Numbered from the stretch's first letter, positions 50,705 to 62,007 are shown. The stretch: DNA of 64,000 nucleotides from Pseudomonas sp. MWU16-30317 (GCF_020515695.1 NZ_JAIWJA010000002.1:1-64000); one strand, 5' to 3'. Notes: generated by a model from the letters alone, not told the origin. Numbers and translations: made by a program.

Positions 50705-51724
50705 CTAGGACTCCTGCATGAACTGCTGCCGATACTGATTCGGCGACAGCTGCGTGTGGTGGCGAAACAGTCGGGCGAAAAAACTGGCATCGTCATAGCC
50801 CACTTCGTAGCTGATCGTCTTGATGCTCTCCCGCGTCGCCGACAGCAGGCCTTTGGCGGTCTCGATACGCAGCCGCTGCAGATAATGCAGCGGCTTGTCT
50901 CCCGTGGCGGTATGAAAGCGGCGCATGAAGTTGCGGATGCTCATGCCGTGTTCGCGCGCCACATCCTCGAAGCGGAATTTCTCGGCGAAATGCACCTCCA
51001 GCCACTGCTGGATGCCGAGGATCGTCGGGTCGTGATGCAGCTTCTGTCCGCCGAACCCGAGTCTGCCGGGTGAATAGTTTCGTTGCACCTCGAACAGAAT
51101 CTCCCGCGACACCGCTTGCGCCACGGCTACGCTGCAGAAACGCTCGATCAAGTACACGTACAGATCGCAGGACGACGTCGAGCCCGCCGCGCAGTACAGC
51201 GAGTCGCTATCGGTCAGGTGCTTGTCGCGGTTCAGCGTCACCAGCGGGTAGCGCTCGGCGAAGTCATCGAAAAACCGCCAGTAAGTGGTGGCTTCCTTGC
51301 CATTCAGCAGCCCGGCCTCGGCGAGCCAGTACACGCCGCTGGCCTCGGCGCACAGGGTGGCGCCCCGCGCATGCTGGGCGCGTAGCCAAGGCAGTATTTG
51401 CGGGTAGCGCGCCTGCAGGGTGGCGAAATCGCCGCCAAAGGCCGGCAGGATGATCACGTCGGCGTCCTCCAGGCCGCCATCGACCGGCAGCACCACACCG
51501 CTGAAGGTGCAGGCCGGGAGGCCGTCGGGGCTGACCAGGCGGGTTTCCAGACGCGGGATGCTGGGCGGCGATGGCAGGGCGGACGGCGACTCCGGCAAGC
51601 GACCATGGCGCAGGTCGGCCAGGTGAAACAGATCCTTGGCCTGCATCGCGGTGGTGGCGAACACCTTGTCGATAACCAGGATGTGGATCCTGCGCGGCGA
51701 GGGGGCAGGGGGCGTTGTGGTCAT
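50705..51724 (-). CDS. GlxA-type transcriptional regulator (DJ-1/PfpI-like domain plus AraC HTH)
   Basis: 339-residue regulator. Residues about 12-200 form a DJ-1/PfpI-like domain (HILVIDKVFATTAMQAKD, ADVIILPAFGG, GATLCAEASGVYWLAEAGLL with the Cys at the usual elbow), and the C-terminal 100 form a double helix-turn-helix AraC domain (FEDVAREHGMSIRNFMRRF, SIKTISYEVGYDDASFFARL). Such GlxA-type proteins sense small amines or stress compounds and activate a catabolic gene set; no such set is next to it. It interrupts the zapE-rplM order and lies beside REP repeats, so it may be an accessory gene. Confidence 0.9.
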   Translation of the reverse strand: MTTTPPAPSPRRIHILVIDKVFATTAMQAKDLFHLADLRHGRLPESPSALPSPPSIPRLETRLVSPDGLPACTFSGVVLPVDGGLEDADVIILPAFGGDFATLQARYPQILPWLRAQHARGATLCAEASGVYWLAEAGLLNGKEATTYWRFFDDFAERYPLVTLNRDKHLTDSDSLYCAAGSTSSCDLYVYLIERFCSVAVAQAVSREILFEVQRNYSPGRLGFGGQKLHHDPTILGIQQWLEVHFAEKFRFEDVAREHGMSIRNFMRRFHTATGDKPLHYLQRLRIETAKGLLSATRESIKTISYEVGYDDASFFARLFRHHTQLSPNQYRQQFMQES

Positions 51725-52010
51725 GGGTATCTTGTTCTTGTTCGAATTTTTATAGGGGGCCGCTGAAAGGGGATAGCGGTCAGATCACGGCTGGATCGTC
51801 TTATTTTTCGGCACGGCTGTCCAGCCATGGCAGGATACGCAGCGAAACCTGAAGCCTTTTGAAAAAGCTGCTTGAAATTTCCCCGTCAATCTGGATAATT
51901 AGCCCGCTCTTTCTGCAGTGGAAGTGATGCGCCGCCGCCGAAGAATCTTGCCGTTGAACGGACGCGCTGACCCGAGCCCCCGATAGCGTCTGTATCCGGC
52001 TGCCTTTGAC
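51725..52010. other. Spacer between the regulator gene and rplM
   Basis: No gene is supported. The first part presumably has the promoter of the minus-strand regulator; the last part leads to the rplM promoter. No terminator or repeat stands out. Confidence 0.5.
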
Positions 52011-52039
52011 TTGTCAAAGTACGCACTATTCAGTAAGAT
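52011..52039 (+). promoter_or_regulatory. Strong promoter for rplM-rpsI
   Basis: TTGTCA (52011-52016) and TAAGAT (52034-52039) are spaced by 17 nt, 41 nt before the rplM ATG. Good match for a constitutive ribosomal promoter. Confidence 0.65.
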
Positions 52040-52080
52040 CCGCCGTCTATTTTGTTGGGCGGCCCCTGAGGCTATAAAGA

Positions 52081-52509
52081 ATGAAAACTTTTACTGCTAA
52101 ACCAGAAACAGTTCAGCGCGACTGGTTCGTCGTCGACGCCGCTGGCCAGACCCTGGGTCGTTTGGCTACCGAAATCGCGAGCCGCCTGCGTGGCAAGCAC
52201 AAGCCAGAATACACTCCGCACGTTGACACCGGTGATTACATCGTCGTCATCAACGCTGAGCAGGTACGTGTGACCGGTGCCAAAACCACCGACAAGATCT
52301 ACTACTCTCACTCCGGTTTTCCGGGCGGGATCAAGTCGATCAACTTCGAAAAGTTGATCGCCAAAGCTCCTGAGCGCGTGCTCGAGACCGCAGTCAAAGG
52401 CATGCTGCCTAAGAACCCGCTGGGTCGCGACATGTATCGTAAGCTGAAAGTCTATGCGGGCACTGTACACCCTCATACTGCTCAGCAGCCCCAAGAACTG
52501 AAGTTTTAA
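52081..52509 (+). CDS. rplM: 50S ribosomal protein L13
   Basis: Early-assembly large-subunit protein, 142 residues. Opens [20 protein letters not shown], has [21 protein letters not shown] and the conserved [20 protein letters not shown]. Standard length. 14 nt before rpsI and co-transcribed. Confidence 0.98.
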   Translation: MKTFTAKPETVQRDWFVVDAAGQTLGRLATEIASRLRGKHKPEYTPHVDTGDYIVVINAEQVRVTGAKTTDKIYYSHSGFPGGIKSINFEKLIAKAPERVLETAVKGMLPKNPLGRDMYRKLKVYAGTVHPHTAQQPQELKF

Positions 52510-52523
52510 GAGAATAGTTACCT

Positions 52524-52916
52524 ATGTCGGCGACTCAAAATTACGGCACTGGCCGTCGCAAGACCGCAACCGCACGCGTTTTTCTGCGTCCGGGGACCGG
52601 TAACATCTCCATCAACAACCGTTCGCTGGACAATTTCTTCGGCCGCGAGACTGCCCGCATGGTAGTTCGTCAGCCGCTGGAACTGACCGAGACCACCGCC
52701 AAGTTCGACATCTACGTCACCGTTATCGGTGGTGGTGTCAGCGGTCAGGCCGGTGCGATCCGCCACGGTATCACTCGCGCTCTGATGCAGTACGACGAAA
52801 CCCTGCGTGGCGCTCTGCGCAAAGCTGGCTTCGTGACTCGCGATGCTCGTGAAGTTGAACGTAAGAAAGTCGGTCTGCGTAAAGCACGTAAGCGTCCACA
52901 GTACTCCAAGCGTTAA
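52524..52916 (+). CDS. rpsI: 30S ribosomal protein S9
   Basis: 130-residue small-subunit protein whose basic C-terminal tail ([12 protein letters not shown]) reaches the P-site tRNA. The start [15 protein letters not shown] and the [18 protein letters not shown] segment are family marks. Followed by a terminator. Confidence 0.98.
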   Translation: MSATQNYGTGRRKTATARVFLRPGTGNISINNRSLDNFFGRETARMVVRQPLELTETTAKFDIYVTVIGGGVSGQAGAIRHGITRALMQYDETLRGALRKAGFVTRDAREVERKKVGLRKARKRPQYSKR

Positions 52917-52950
52917 TTCGCTTTCTGGTACTGGCTTTCGAGCCCAAAAG

Positions 52951-52982
52951 AACCCGGTTCCTAAACGAGCCGGGTTTTTTTT
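52951..52982 (+). terminator. Rho-independent terminator after rpsI
   Basis: AACCCGG pairs with CCGGGTT around TTCCTAAACGAG, followed by a run of T. Confidence 0.9.
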
Positions 52983-53043
52983 CGTCTTATGGAACGAGAA
53001 GATGTGTGATGACGCAGGCGCGCAATTGACAGCAGAGGGCTCG

Positions 53044-53637
53044 ATGGACGGCGATGGCATCAATCCAGATCGGCGCCGCTTTCTGGTGGCCGCTACTTCG
53101 GTGGTAGGAGCGGTGGGGGCGGTCGGCGCGGCGGTGCCTTTTGTCGGTTCCTGGTCGCCGGGTGCGCGAGCCAAGGCTGCGGGCGCGCCGGTGCGGATCA
53201 GTATCGCCAAGCTCGAGCCCGGCCAGCAGATGGTTGTCGAGTGGCGCGGTCAGCCGGTGTTCGTGTTGCGTCGCAGCGAGGCGATTCTGGCCGATCTCGG
53301 CAAGGTCACGCCGCAACTGGCCGATCCCCAGTCCGAGGACTCGGTGCAGCCGGATTACGTCGATCATCGCCTGCGCTCTATCAAGCCCGAAATTCTGCTG
53401 GTGGTCGGCATTTGCACGCATCTTGGCTGTTCGCCGACCTTTCGACCACAGGTCGCTCCAGTCGATCTGGGGGCGGATTGGTTGGGAGGGTATTACTGCC
53501 CCTGCCATGGCTCGCGCTACGATCTGGCTGGGCGGGTTTTCAAGTCGCAGCCCGCACCGCTGAATCTGCCGGTGCCGCCGCACGCCTATGAGTCCGCTGA
53601 CATTATCGTCATCGGTATCGATCAGGAGCGCGCCTGA
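53044..53637 (+). CDS. petA: Ubiquinol-cytochrome c reductase Rieske iron-sulfur subunit
   Basis: Electron-transfer subunit of complex III. 197 residues: Tat-like twin-Arg region DRRRFLVAATSVVG and one membrane anchor (residues about 13-32), then the Rieske domain with the [2Fe-2S] ligands CTHLGC and CPCHGS. The ATG at 53044 gives the twin-Arg near the N-terminus; the frame is open upstream but not coding. Stop overlaps the cytochrome b start (TGATG). Confidence 0.96.
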   Translation: MDGDGINPDRRRFLVAATSVVGAVGAVGAAVPFVGSWSPGARAKAAGAPVRISIAKLEPGQQMVVEWRGQPVFVLRRSEAILADLGKVTPQLADPQSEDSVQPDYVDHRLRSIKPEILLVVGICTHLGCSPTFRPQVAPVDLGADWLGGYYCPCHGSRYDLAGRVFKSQPAPLNLPVPPHAYESADIIVIGIDQERA

Positions 53638-54845
53638 TGGGTAAGTTGATGGACTGGGTGAATGCACGCCTGCCGGTCATCAAGACGATTCGCGAGCACC
53701 TGACCCACTACTACGTGCCGAAGAATCTGAATTTCTTTTACATCTTCGGTTCCCTGGCGTTGCTGGTACTGGTCAATCAGGTGCTCACCGGCATCTGGCT
53801 GACGATGAATTACACCCCAACGGCGGAGGGTGCCTTTGCCTCGATCGAATACATCATGCGCGACGTGCCCTACGGCTGGATCCTGCGCTATATGCACACC
53901 ACCGGGGCCTCGGCATTTTTCATCGTGATTTATCTGCACATGTTCCGTGGCCTGCTTTACGGCTCTTATCAGAAACCCCGGGAGCTGGTGTGGATCTTCG
54001 GCATGCTGATCTACCTGGCACTCATGGCCGAAGCGTTCATGGGCTACCTGCTGCCGTGGGGGCAGATGTCCTATTGGGGTGCGCAGGTGATCATCTCCCT
54101 GTTCGGCGCCATTCCGCTGATCGGCGGCGAGCTGACCCAGTGGATTCGCGGGGATTACCTGGTGTCGGGCATCACCCTCAATCGCTTCTTCGCCTTGCAC
54201 GTGATCGCCCTGCCGATCGTGATCGCAGGCCTGGTGGTGCTGCATATCCTGGCCTTGCACCATGCTGGGTCCAACAACCCGGATGGCATCGATATCAGGC
54301 AGCACAAGGACGAGGCAGGGCGGCCGCTCGACGGGATTCCCTTTCATCCGTATTACACGGTCAAGGACCTGCTGGGCGTGGCCATTTTCCTGCTGGTGTT
54401 CTGCTCGGTGGTGTTTTTCTTTCCGCAGATGGGCGGCTACTTCCTTGAGGGGGCCAACTTCGAGCAGGCGAATGCCTTCAAGACCCCGGAGCATATTGCC
54501 CCGGTATGGTACTTCACGCCGTTCTACGCCATCCTGCGCGCCGTTCCCGACAAGTTGCTGGGGGTAATCGCCATGGCAGGGGCGATCGCCGTGCTGTTCG
54601 TGCTGCCGTGGCTGGATCGCAGTCCGGTCAAGTCGATGCGTTACAAGGGTTGGATCAGTCGCGTGGCGCTGGCGTTGTTCTGTGTGGCGTTCGTGGTGTT
54701 AGGGGCGCTGGGGGCGCAGGCGCCGACGCCGCTGGGTACGCTGCTGTCGCGAATCTGCACCCTGGTGTACTTCGCCTACTTCCTGACGATGCCGTTCTAT
54801 ACCCGTCGGGAACGTACTCGGCCCGTGCCTGAGCGAGTGACCTGA
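53637..54845 (+). CDS. petB: Cytochrome b subunit of the bc1 complex
   Basis: Core subunit of complex III with two b hemes and the Qo/Qi quinol sites. 402 residues, about eight membrane helices. Heme His pairs are in RYMHTTGASAFFIVIYLHMF and NRFFALHVIALPIVIAGLVVLH (read in parts). The Qo motif is present as TPEHIAPVWYFTPFY, containing PEH. It overlaps petA and the c1 gene by one base each. Confidence 0.97.
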   Translation: MGKLMDWVNARLPVIKTIREHLTHYYVPKNLNFFYIFGSLALLVLVNQVLTGIWLTMNYTPTAEGAFASIEYIMRDVPYGWILRYMHTTGASAFFIVIYLHMFRGLLYGSYQKPRELVWIFGMLIYLALMAEAFMGYLLPWGQMSYWGAQVIISLFGAIPLIGGELTQWIRGDYLVSGITLNRFFALHVIALPIVIAGLVVLHILALHHAGSNNPDGIDIRQHKDEAGRPLDGIPFHPYYTVKDLLGVAIFLLVFCSVVFFFPQMGGYFLEGANFEQANAFKTPEHIAPVWYFTPFYAILRAVPDKLLGVIAMAGAIAVLFVLPWLDRSPVKSMRYKGWISRVALALFCVAFVVLGALGAQAPTPLGTLLSRICTLVYFAYFLTMPFYTRRERTRPVPERVT

Positions 54846-55495
54846 TGATCAAGGCCCTATTGCTGTCATGCCTGATGTGGCTGTGCCCGGCGGTTGTCAT
54901 CGCCCAGGAGGCGCCACTGGAGCGGGTCGATATCGACCTGGCGGACAGGTCCGCGTTGCAGGATGGCGCGCGCACGTTCGTCAGCTACTGCATGGGCTGC
55001 CATGGTGCGAAATTCCAGCGCTACGAGCGGGTGGCCGATGATTTGGGTCTCTCGCATGATCAGATGCTCAAAGAGCTGGTGTTCACCGGTGCCAAGATCG
55101 GCGATCCCATGGCCAGCAGCCTGCGGGCGAGCGATGGCAAGCACTGGTTCGGCGCCGCGCCGCCGGATCTGACTCTGGTCGCGCGGGTGCGCGGCAATGA
55201 CTGGCTGTACGGCTACCTGCGCGGGTTCTATCCCGATGCGACCCGACCCTGGGGAGTGAACAACCACGTGCTGCACGACGTCGGCATGCCCAATGTGCTG
55301 GAGCCTCTGCAAGTGAGAATGCCGCCTGCGCAGTTCGATGCCAAGGTCAAGAATCTGGTGACCTTCCTGGCTTACTCCGCCGATCCGGTCAAACTGCAGA
55401 GCCGGCGGATTGGTATTTACGTTCTGTCATATCTTCTGGTGCTGCTGGGCTTCGCTTTCCTGCTCAAGCGCGAATACTGGAAGGATGTGCGTTGA
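54845..55495 (+). CDS. petC: Cytochrome c1 of the bc1 complex, short variant
   Basis: Periplasmic heme subunit of complex III, anchored by a C-terminal helix (IGIYVLSYLLVLLGFAFLL). Signal peptide in residues 1-20; heme motif CMGCH (about 49-53); axial Met in DVGMPNVLEPL. The protein has only 216 residues, whereas the Pseudomonas homologues I know are about 260. The missing part is the roughly 44-residue segment between the Met ligand and the AQFDAKVKNLVTFLAYSADP stretch, which normally carries a pair of Cys. The join is smooth and in frame, so this looks like a real, compact variant and not a broken gene. Confidence 0.93.
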   Translation: MIKALLLSCLMWLCPAVVIAQEAPLERVDIDLADRSALQDGARTFVSYCMGCHGAKFQRYERVADDLGLSHDQMLKELVFTGAKIGDPMASSLRASDGKHWFGAAPPDLTLVARVRGNDWLYGYLRGFYPDATRPWGVNNHVLHDVGMPNVLEPLQVRMPPAQFDAKVKNLVTFLAYSADPVKLQSRRIGIYVLSYLLVLLGFAFLLKREYWKDVR

Positions 55496-55683
55496 AATTA
55501 CTGTAATATTCAGCCCCTGTTGCGCGCGCCCTTGGGCGTCTCTGTGCGATGACTCATGGATCGGCCGCACGGTATGCAGCGTTTTGCTGCCATCGCCGGC
55601 GATTGATCCGAATCATGCTGGGGCCGGCTGGGGGCGCGTTCGTATTTGCAGATCCATTATTTTTATACGCGAGGAGGACCGCC

Positions 55684-56301
55684 ATGGGCGTGACCAATCG
55701 GTTGGCCTGTTACTCCGACCCCGCCGACCACTATTCTCACCGAGTGCGCATTGTGCTGGCCGAGAAGGGTGTCAGCGCCGAGATCATCGATGTCGTGGCT
55801 GGGCGTCAGCCTGCCAAGTTGATCGAAGTGAATCCCTACGCCAGCGTGCCGACGCTGATCGATCGAGACCTGGCGCTGTATGAGTCGACAGTCGTCATGG
55901 AATATCTCGACGAGCGCTATCCGCACCCGCCGTTACTGCCCGTTTATCCTGTCGCTCGCGCCAACAGCCGGCTGCTGATGCACCGTATCCAGCGCGATTG
56001 GTGTGGCCTGGTCGATACCATCCTTGACCCGCGCAGCAAGGAAAACGCCCGAGTGCAGCCGCGAAAGGAGCTGCGCGAGAGCCTTACCGGGGTTTCTCCG
56101 CTGTTTGCGGACAAGCCGTTTTTCTTGAGTGATGAGCAAAGTCTTGTAGATTGCTGTCTATTACCCATACTTTGGCGCCTGCCCATCCTGGGGATCGAGC
56201 TGCCGCGGCCGGCCAAGCCACTGCTCGATTACATGGATCGCCAATTCGCCCGAGAGGCTTTCCAGGCAAGTCTCTCAGCCGCCGAACGTGAAATGCGTTA
56301 A
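55684..56301 (+). CDS. sspA: Stringent starvation protein A
   Basis: GST-fold protein without transferase activity that binds RNA polymerase and alters transcription in starvation and stress. 205 residues. The N-terminal thioredoxin-like part ([39 protein letters not shown]) and the helical C-terminal half are complete. ATG 55684 has GAGGAGGACC upstream; the frame is open before it but not coding. The 188-bp gap after petC should hold its promoter. Confidence 0.95.
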   Translation: MGVTNRLACYSDPADHYSHRVRIVLAEKGVSAEIIDVVAGRQPAKLIEVNPYASVPTLIDRDLALYESTVVMEYLDERYPHPPLLPVYPVARANSRLLMHRIQRDWCGLVDTILDPRSKENARVQPRKELRESLTGVSPLFADKPFFLSDEQSLVDCCLLPILWRLPILGIELPRPAKPLLDYMDRQFAREAFQASLSAAEREMR

Positions 56302-56318
56302 GTTTTCAAGGAGCCATG

Positions 56319-56750
56319 ATGAACTCCAGTCGTCCCTATCTTGTGCGAGCGCTCTACGAGTGGATCGTGGATAACGATTGCACCCCCCACATGCTGGTCA
56401 ATGCCGATTTCGCTGAGGTGCAGGTCCCTCAGGGCTTCGCCAGCGATGGCCAGATTGTCTTGAACGTATCGCCCAGTGCCGTGCGCCATCTGCATATGGA
56501 TAACGATGCAGTGAGCTTCGAGGGACGCTTTGGTGGTGTTCCGCACAGTCTGTTCGTACCTATTGGCGCCATTCTCGGAATCTACGCGCGCGAGAACGGC
56601 CAAGGCATGGTGTTCGACCTGGAAGCGCCGGATGTCGATGAGGAAGAAGTCGACTTTGCTGAAGTGGTCGACTCCGATGACGACGTGCCTCCGCCTGATG
56701 GCCAGCCACCTCGCCCTACCGGCCGGCCGAGCTTGAAAGTGGTCAAGTAA
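56319..56750 (+). CDS. sspB: ClpXP adaptor SspB
   Basis: Adaptor that binds ssrA-tagged proteins and delivers them to ClpXP. 143 residues: folded tag-binding domain (SSRPYLVRALYEWIVDN, VPIGAILGIYARENGQGMVF), acidic linker and a C-terminal ClpX-binding tail (GRPSLKVVK). Of the paired ATG codons the second (56319) has AGGAG at 5 nt. Follows sspA directly and ends in a terminator. Confidence 0.95.
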   Translation: MNSSRPYLVRALYEWIVDNDCTPHMLVNADFAEVQVPQGFASDGQIVLNVSPSAVRHLHMDNDAVSFEGRFGGVPHSLFVPIGAILGIYARENGQGMVFDLEAPDVDEEEVDFAEVVDSDDDVPPPDGQPPRPTGRPSLKVVK

Positions 56751-56770
56751 CGATCATTTGGCTTGAATAA

Positions 56771-56800
56771 AAAAGGCGACCCCACGAGGTCGCCTTTTTT
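56771..56800 (+). terminator. Rho-independent terminator after sspB
   Basis: AAAAGGCGACC pairs with GGTCGCCTTTT around CCACGA; T/A runs on both sides let it also serve the converging BON-protein gene. Confidence 0.95.
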
Positions 56801-56816
56801 GTGCGCTGCTGGGCCG

Positions 56817-58508
<1,692 letters not shown>

Positions 58509-58509
<1 letters not shown>

Positions 58510-60287
58510 CAGCGCGGCGTATCGGGAAGGCGCTTGACCTGCCCGCCGTCGAATTGTGCCCAGGGCAGTTGACGCTCGATGCGTTGCCCGGTGGTCATGC
58601 TGAGGCTGCCGGACAGGCCGTCGATACGGTTATCCGGCAGGGCCTTGAGTTGATCCAGGCGCGGTGCGAGCAGAAAGGCATCGGCGCCCATGGCGTAGAG
58701 GCGCCCGAGGCTGCCAGCCGATTGTGGCCATTGGCGCACTACTTGCTGACGCAGGGCGTTGCCGGTATCCAGCAGCCAGGGTGTTTCGCAAAAGCGCACG
58801 CCAGCCATGTCGTTGTATTGAGCCTGGTCGCCACTGGCGCTATAGACGTGGGAGGTGGCGTAGACAGGCACGTCGCCCGCGTACTGGTAGTTCAGGGTCG
58901 GTTTGATCTGCTGTGCCAGCTGCGGCGTGGCGGCCAGGAAGATGAAGTCGATGTCCTGGCGGCGGGTAGGCGTGGCGCCAGTGGTATTGCCGGCGCCGTG
59001 CAGCTGGAACATGTCGGCGATCTGGTTGGCCAGGGCTACGGGTTGGTCGACGCGTTCGACGGCCATGATCTTGCCGCCGCCGCCCTCCCAGTCCTGGCGG
59101 AAGGCGGCGAGTACGCGATCGCCCCATTCGCCCTTCGGTACCATGGCCGCGGCGTTGTGCAGGCCGTCGGCGCGGGCCCGGCGGGCGACTTCGTGGGCTT
59201 CGTCTTCAGCCGCCAGACCAAACTGGAACAGCTGGGGCGGCCCAGCCTGGGTCGAATCGCTGTAGTTGAGGGCGAGGGTAGGCAGTGGCAGTTGCGGTTT
59301 GCCATTGAGCTGCTTGACCAGGTTCTTCTCCAGGGGGCCGACCACCAGTTGTACGCCGGCCGCCTGTGCCTGGCGGTAGAAGTCATCCATGGAGGTGATG
59401 CGCGAGCTGTCGTAGATCTCGATGGCGGGGACTTTCTGGCCGCTTTGCTGGGCCTGGAATTGCGCAGCCATGAAGCCTTCGCGCAGGGCGCGCGCTACAG
59501 ATACCAGCTGGCCCTGTTGTGGCAGCAGCAGGGCGATCTTGTCCAGCGGCTGGCTCTTGAGGTTCTTGATGGTCACCAGCTGTTGCGGCAACTGCTTGGC
59601 GGCAGGGTGGTTGGGATGCTGGGCGATCCAGTTGTCGATGGCGGCCTGCTGTTGCTGCAGGGTGCCCGGGGTCTTGGCAGCCAGGGCCAGGCTCAGCCAG
59701 CCACCAAGGTCGTCATTGCTGGTGGCCTGCAGTTGCTCTGGCGGCAGCGCCATGACCAGCGACCAGATGGCCTCTTGGTTGGTCGCGGCTTCGGCGCCAT
59801 TGAGCAGCGGAGCGATGAAGATGCGTTCACGGGCCGCTGCCAGGGGCTGGTTGTCGGCTTCCAGCGCCTTGGCCTTCACGGTCGAGGTGCGGATCTGCTG
59901 TTCTACCGGCAGCTCTGCCAGATGGCTCATGCTCGGGTGATTGAGGCTGCTCAGGGCTGCCTTGAAATCGTTGCGGGTCATGGCCAGTTCGGCGCTCAGG
60001 GTTACCGCGAAAATCTGCTGGGCGGGCTTGAGCGAGTCCAGCGGCACGGTGCCGAGGATTTGCGCGGCGCGGGCGGCATCGCCCTGGCGCGAAGCCTGGT
60101 CGGCGGCGCTGAGGCGTAGCAGCGCGGCTTCTTCCGGTTTGGCTGTGGCGGCTTTTTCGAGCAGTTGTTCGATGCTCGCATCCGGCGTGCGCGGCAGTTC
60201 ACCCAGTGTCGATGACGGGGAGCTGGCGCAAGCTGCCAGCAGGGCAGCGAGGCAAAGGGCGGTCAGCAGCCGCAGGCAAGCTATCAT
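58509..60287 (-). CDS. lpoA: Penicillin-binding protein activator LpoA
   Basis: Outer-membrane lipoprotein that reaches through the wall and activates the bifunctional synthase PBP1a. 592 residues: lipobox LLAACASS (Cys about 20), an N-terminal helical TPR-like half (residues about 40-250) and a C-terminal periplasmic-binding-protein-like half (KIALLLPQQGQLVSVARALR, QLVVGPLEKNLV, FIFLAATPQLAQQIKP). First gene of lpoA-yraN-gmhA-BON, divergent from rsmI. Confidence 0.94.
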
Positions 60288-60441
60288 TTAGATCTTCCTG
60301 ATACCGGTTCGGTTTAAGCGAGCAATTGTACCCAAGCACTGGCCTGGGCGCGATGTTACTGGTGTGAAAGCGTTCATGCATTGCGCCAGTGGTTGCAAAA
60401 CATCTCCAAGGTGGCCGCAGCCCTCGTCGTCGTATCGAGTG

Positions 60442-60469
60442 TCGACCGGCGCGCGCAAGACGGTACAAT
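60442..60469 (+). promoter_or_regulatory. Probable sigma-70 promoter for rsmI
   Basis: TCGACC (60442-60447) and TACAAT (60464-60469) lie 16 nt apart and 33 nt before the GTG start. Confidence 0.6.
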
Positions 60470-60501
60470 GGGTCTTTTGCCAAACCATTAAGGTGTGTGC
60501 T

Positions 60502-61371
60502 GTGACTGTGACGGGCGCTTTGAATTCCACGACTGGCACACTTTATGTAGTGGCGACGCCCATCGGCAATCTCGATGACATGAGCGCTCGCGCCCTCAAG
60601 GTGCTCGCCGACGTGGCCCTGATTGCGGCCGAAGATACCCGGCACTCGATTCGCCTGTTGCAGCATTTCGGTATCGAGACGCCATTGGCGGCCTGCCATG
60701 AGCACAATGAGCGCGAAGAGGGCAGCCGTTTCATCACCCGGCTGCTGGCGGGTGACAGCGTGGCGTTGATCTCCGATGCCGGCACGCCGCTTATTTCCGA
60801 CCCTGGCTATCATCTGGTGCGCCAAGCGCGGGCCGCCGGTGTGCCGGTGGTGCCGGTCCCGGGTGCCTGTGCCCTGATCGCCGCGCTGTCGGCGGCGGGT
60901 CTGCCGTCCGATCGCTTCATCTTCGAGGGTTTCCTGCCGGCCAAGACGGCCGGGCGCAAGGCGCGTCTCGAGCAGGTGCGCGAGGAGCCGCGAACGCTGA
61001 TCTTTTACGAAGCACCGCACCGGATTCTCGAATGCCTGCAGGATATGGAGCAGGTGTTCGGTGCCGAGCGCTCGGCGCTGCTGGCACGGGAGCTGACCAA
61101 GACGTTCGAAACCCTCAAGGGCTTGCCTCTGGCCGAACTGCGCGCCTTCGTCGAGGGCGACAGCAACCAGCAACGCGGCGAGTGTGTGGTGCTGGTGGCG
61201 GGGTGGACCGCACCCGAAAGCGACGAGGCCGTGAGTACCGAAGTGATGCGTATCCTTGATCTGCTGCTCAAGGAGATGCCACTCAAGCGCGCGGCGGCTC
61301 TGGCTGCGGAAATCACTGGCGTGCGCAAGAACCTGTTGTATCAGGTCGCCCTCGAGAAGCAGAAGGATTGA
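60502..61371 (+). CDS. rsmI: 16S rRNA 2'-O-methyltransferase RsmI
   Basis: Methylates the ribose of C1402 in 16S rRNA, next to the base methylation by RsmH, which is also in this window. 289 residues of the tetrapyrrole-methylase fold: LYVVATPIGNLDDMSARAL, IAAEDTRHS, SDAGTPLISDPG and FYEAPHRILECL. The start is GTG 60502 with TAAGGTG upstream; open codons further upstream overlap the promoter and are not coding. Confidence 0.95.
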   Translation: MTVTGALNSTTGTLYVVATPIGNLDDMSARALKVLADVALIAAEDTRHSIRLLQHFGIETPLAACHEHNEREEGSRFITRLLAGDSVALISDAGTPLISDPGYHLVRQARAAGVPVVPVPGACALIAALSAAGLPSDRFIFEGFLPAKTAGRKARLEQVREEPRTLIFYEAPHRILECLQDMEQVFGAERSALLARELTKTFETLKGLPLAELRAFVEGDSNQQRGECVVLVAGWTAPESDEAVSTEVMRILDLLLKEMPLKRAAALAAEITGVRKNLLYQVALEKQKD

Positions 61372-61372
61372 A

Positions 61373-61453
61373 CCTGTGGGAGCGGGCTCTGCTCACAAAG
61401 CTGTCCGGTTTGCGCGGGTTCAAGAGCTTCATGGGCAGAGGCCGCTCCGACCT
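61373..61453. repeat. REP-like inverted repeat after rsmI
   Basis: CTGTGGGAGCGGGCTCTGCTC is mirrored by GGGCAGAGGCCGCTCCGAC, making an imperfect long stem. It separates rsmI from the rnpB promoter. Confidence 0.8.
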
Positions 61454-61492
61454 TGGAGGATGTCCACACATCCCCTCAAGCCGCGATAAAGC

Positions 61493-61520
61493 TTGTTCTT
61501 GAGGGCCGCTGCCGTTAATC
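61493..61520 (+). promoter_or_regulatory. Candidate promoter for rnpB
   Basis: TTGTTC (61493-61498) and TTAATC (61515-61520) are 16 nt apart, 11 nt before the predicted RNA start. Confidence 0.5.
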
Positions 61521-61530
61521 TTGCCGGCGG

Positions 61531-61893
61531 AGAGTCGATCGGACAGTCGCTGCCTTCTTTTGTTCCGCAAAAGGGGGGGGAGGAAAGTCCGGGCTCCATA
61601 GGGCGGAGTGCCAGGTAATACCTGGGGGGCGTGAGCCTACGGAAAGTGCCACAGAAAATAACCGCCTAAGCGCTTCGGCGCCGGTAAGGGTGAAAAGGTG
61701 CGGTAAGAGCGCACCGCGCGACTGGCAACAGTTCGTGGTCAAGGTAAACCCCACTCGGAGCAAGACCAAATAGGGTTCCATATGGCGCGGCCCGCGTTGG
61801 AACCGGGTAGGTTGCTAAAGGTGTCCAGTGATGGCCACCGTAGAGGAATGACTGTCCTCGACAGAACCCGGCTTACAGATCGACTCTCCACCT
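61531..61893 (+). ncRNA. rnpB: RNase P RNA, bacterial type A
   Basis: Catalytic RNA of RNase P, which removes 5' leaders of pre-tRNAs. About 363 nt. The ends pair as P1: AGAGTCGATC at the 5' end with GATCGACTCT at the 3' end. Conserved core pieces are GAGGAAAGTCCGGGCTCC (CR I), CCACAGAAAATAACCGCC, GGTAAGGGTGAAAAGGTGCG, TAAACCCCACTCGGAGCAAG and GGTTGCTAAAGG, AGAGGAATGACTG near the 3' end. The P3 arm has CTTCTTTTG pairing with CAAAAGGGGG with several G-U pairs and an eight-G run. The protein partner RnpA is not in this window. Confidence 0.97.
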
Positions 61894-61961
61894 TTTTCCC
61901 CCGCTTCATTGGCAAAACGCCATCCGATACCCCTCGTCGTAATCCTGAAAAATTCTTGCTC

Positions 61962-62007
61962 TTGATAAATCACTTTAACTTTGGCCGCTAGTTGCCTGAT
62001 TTATCAA
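61962..62007. repeat. 11-bp perfect inverted repeat between rnpB and mraZ
   Basis: TTGATAAATCA (61962-61972) and TGATTTATCAA (61997-62007) are perfect inverted copies separated by 24 nt. It lies in a 312-bp AT-richer gap without a gene. No T tract follows, so it is not a standard terminator; it may be a binding site for a dimeric regulator or a processing hairpin. Confidence 0.75.
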
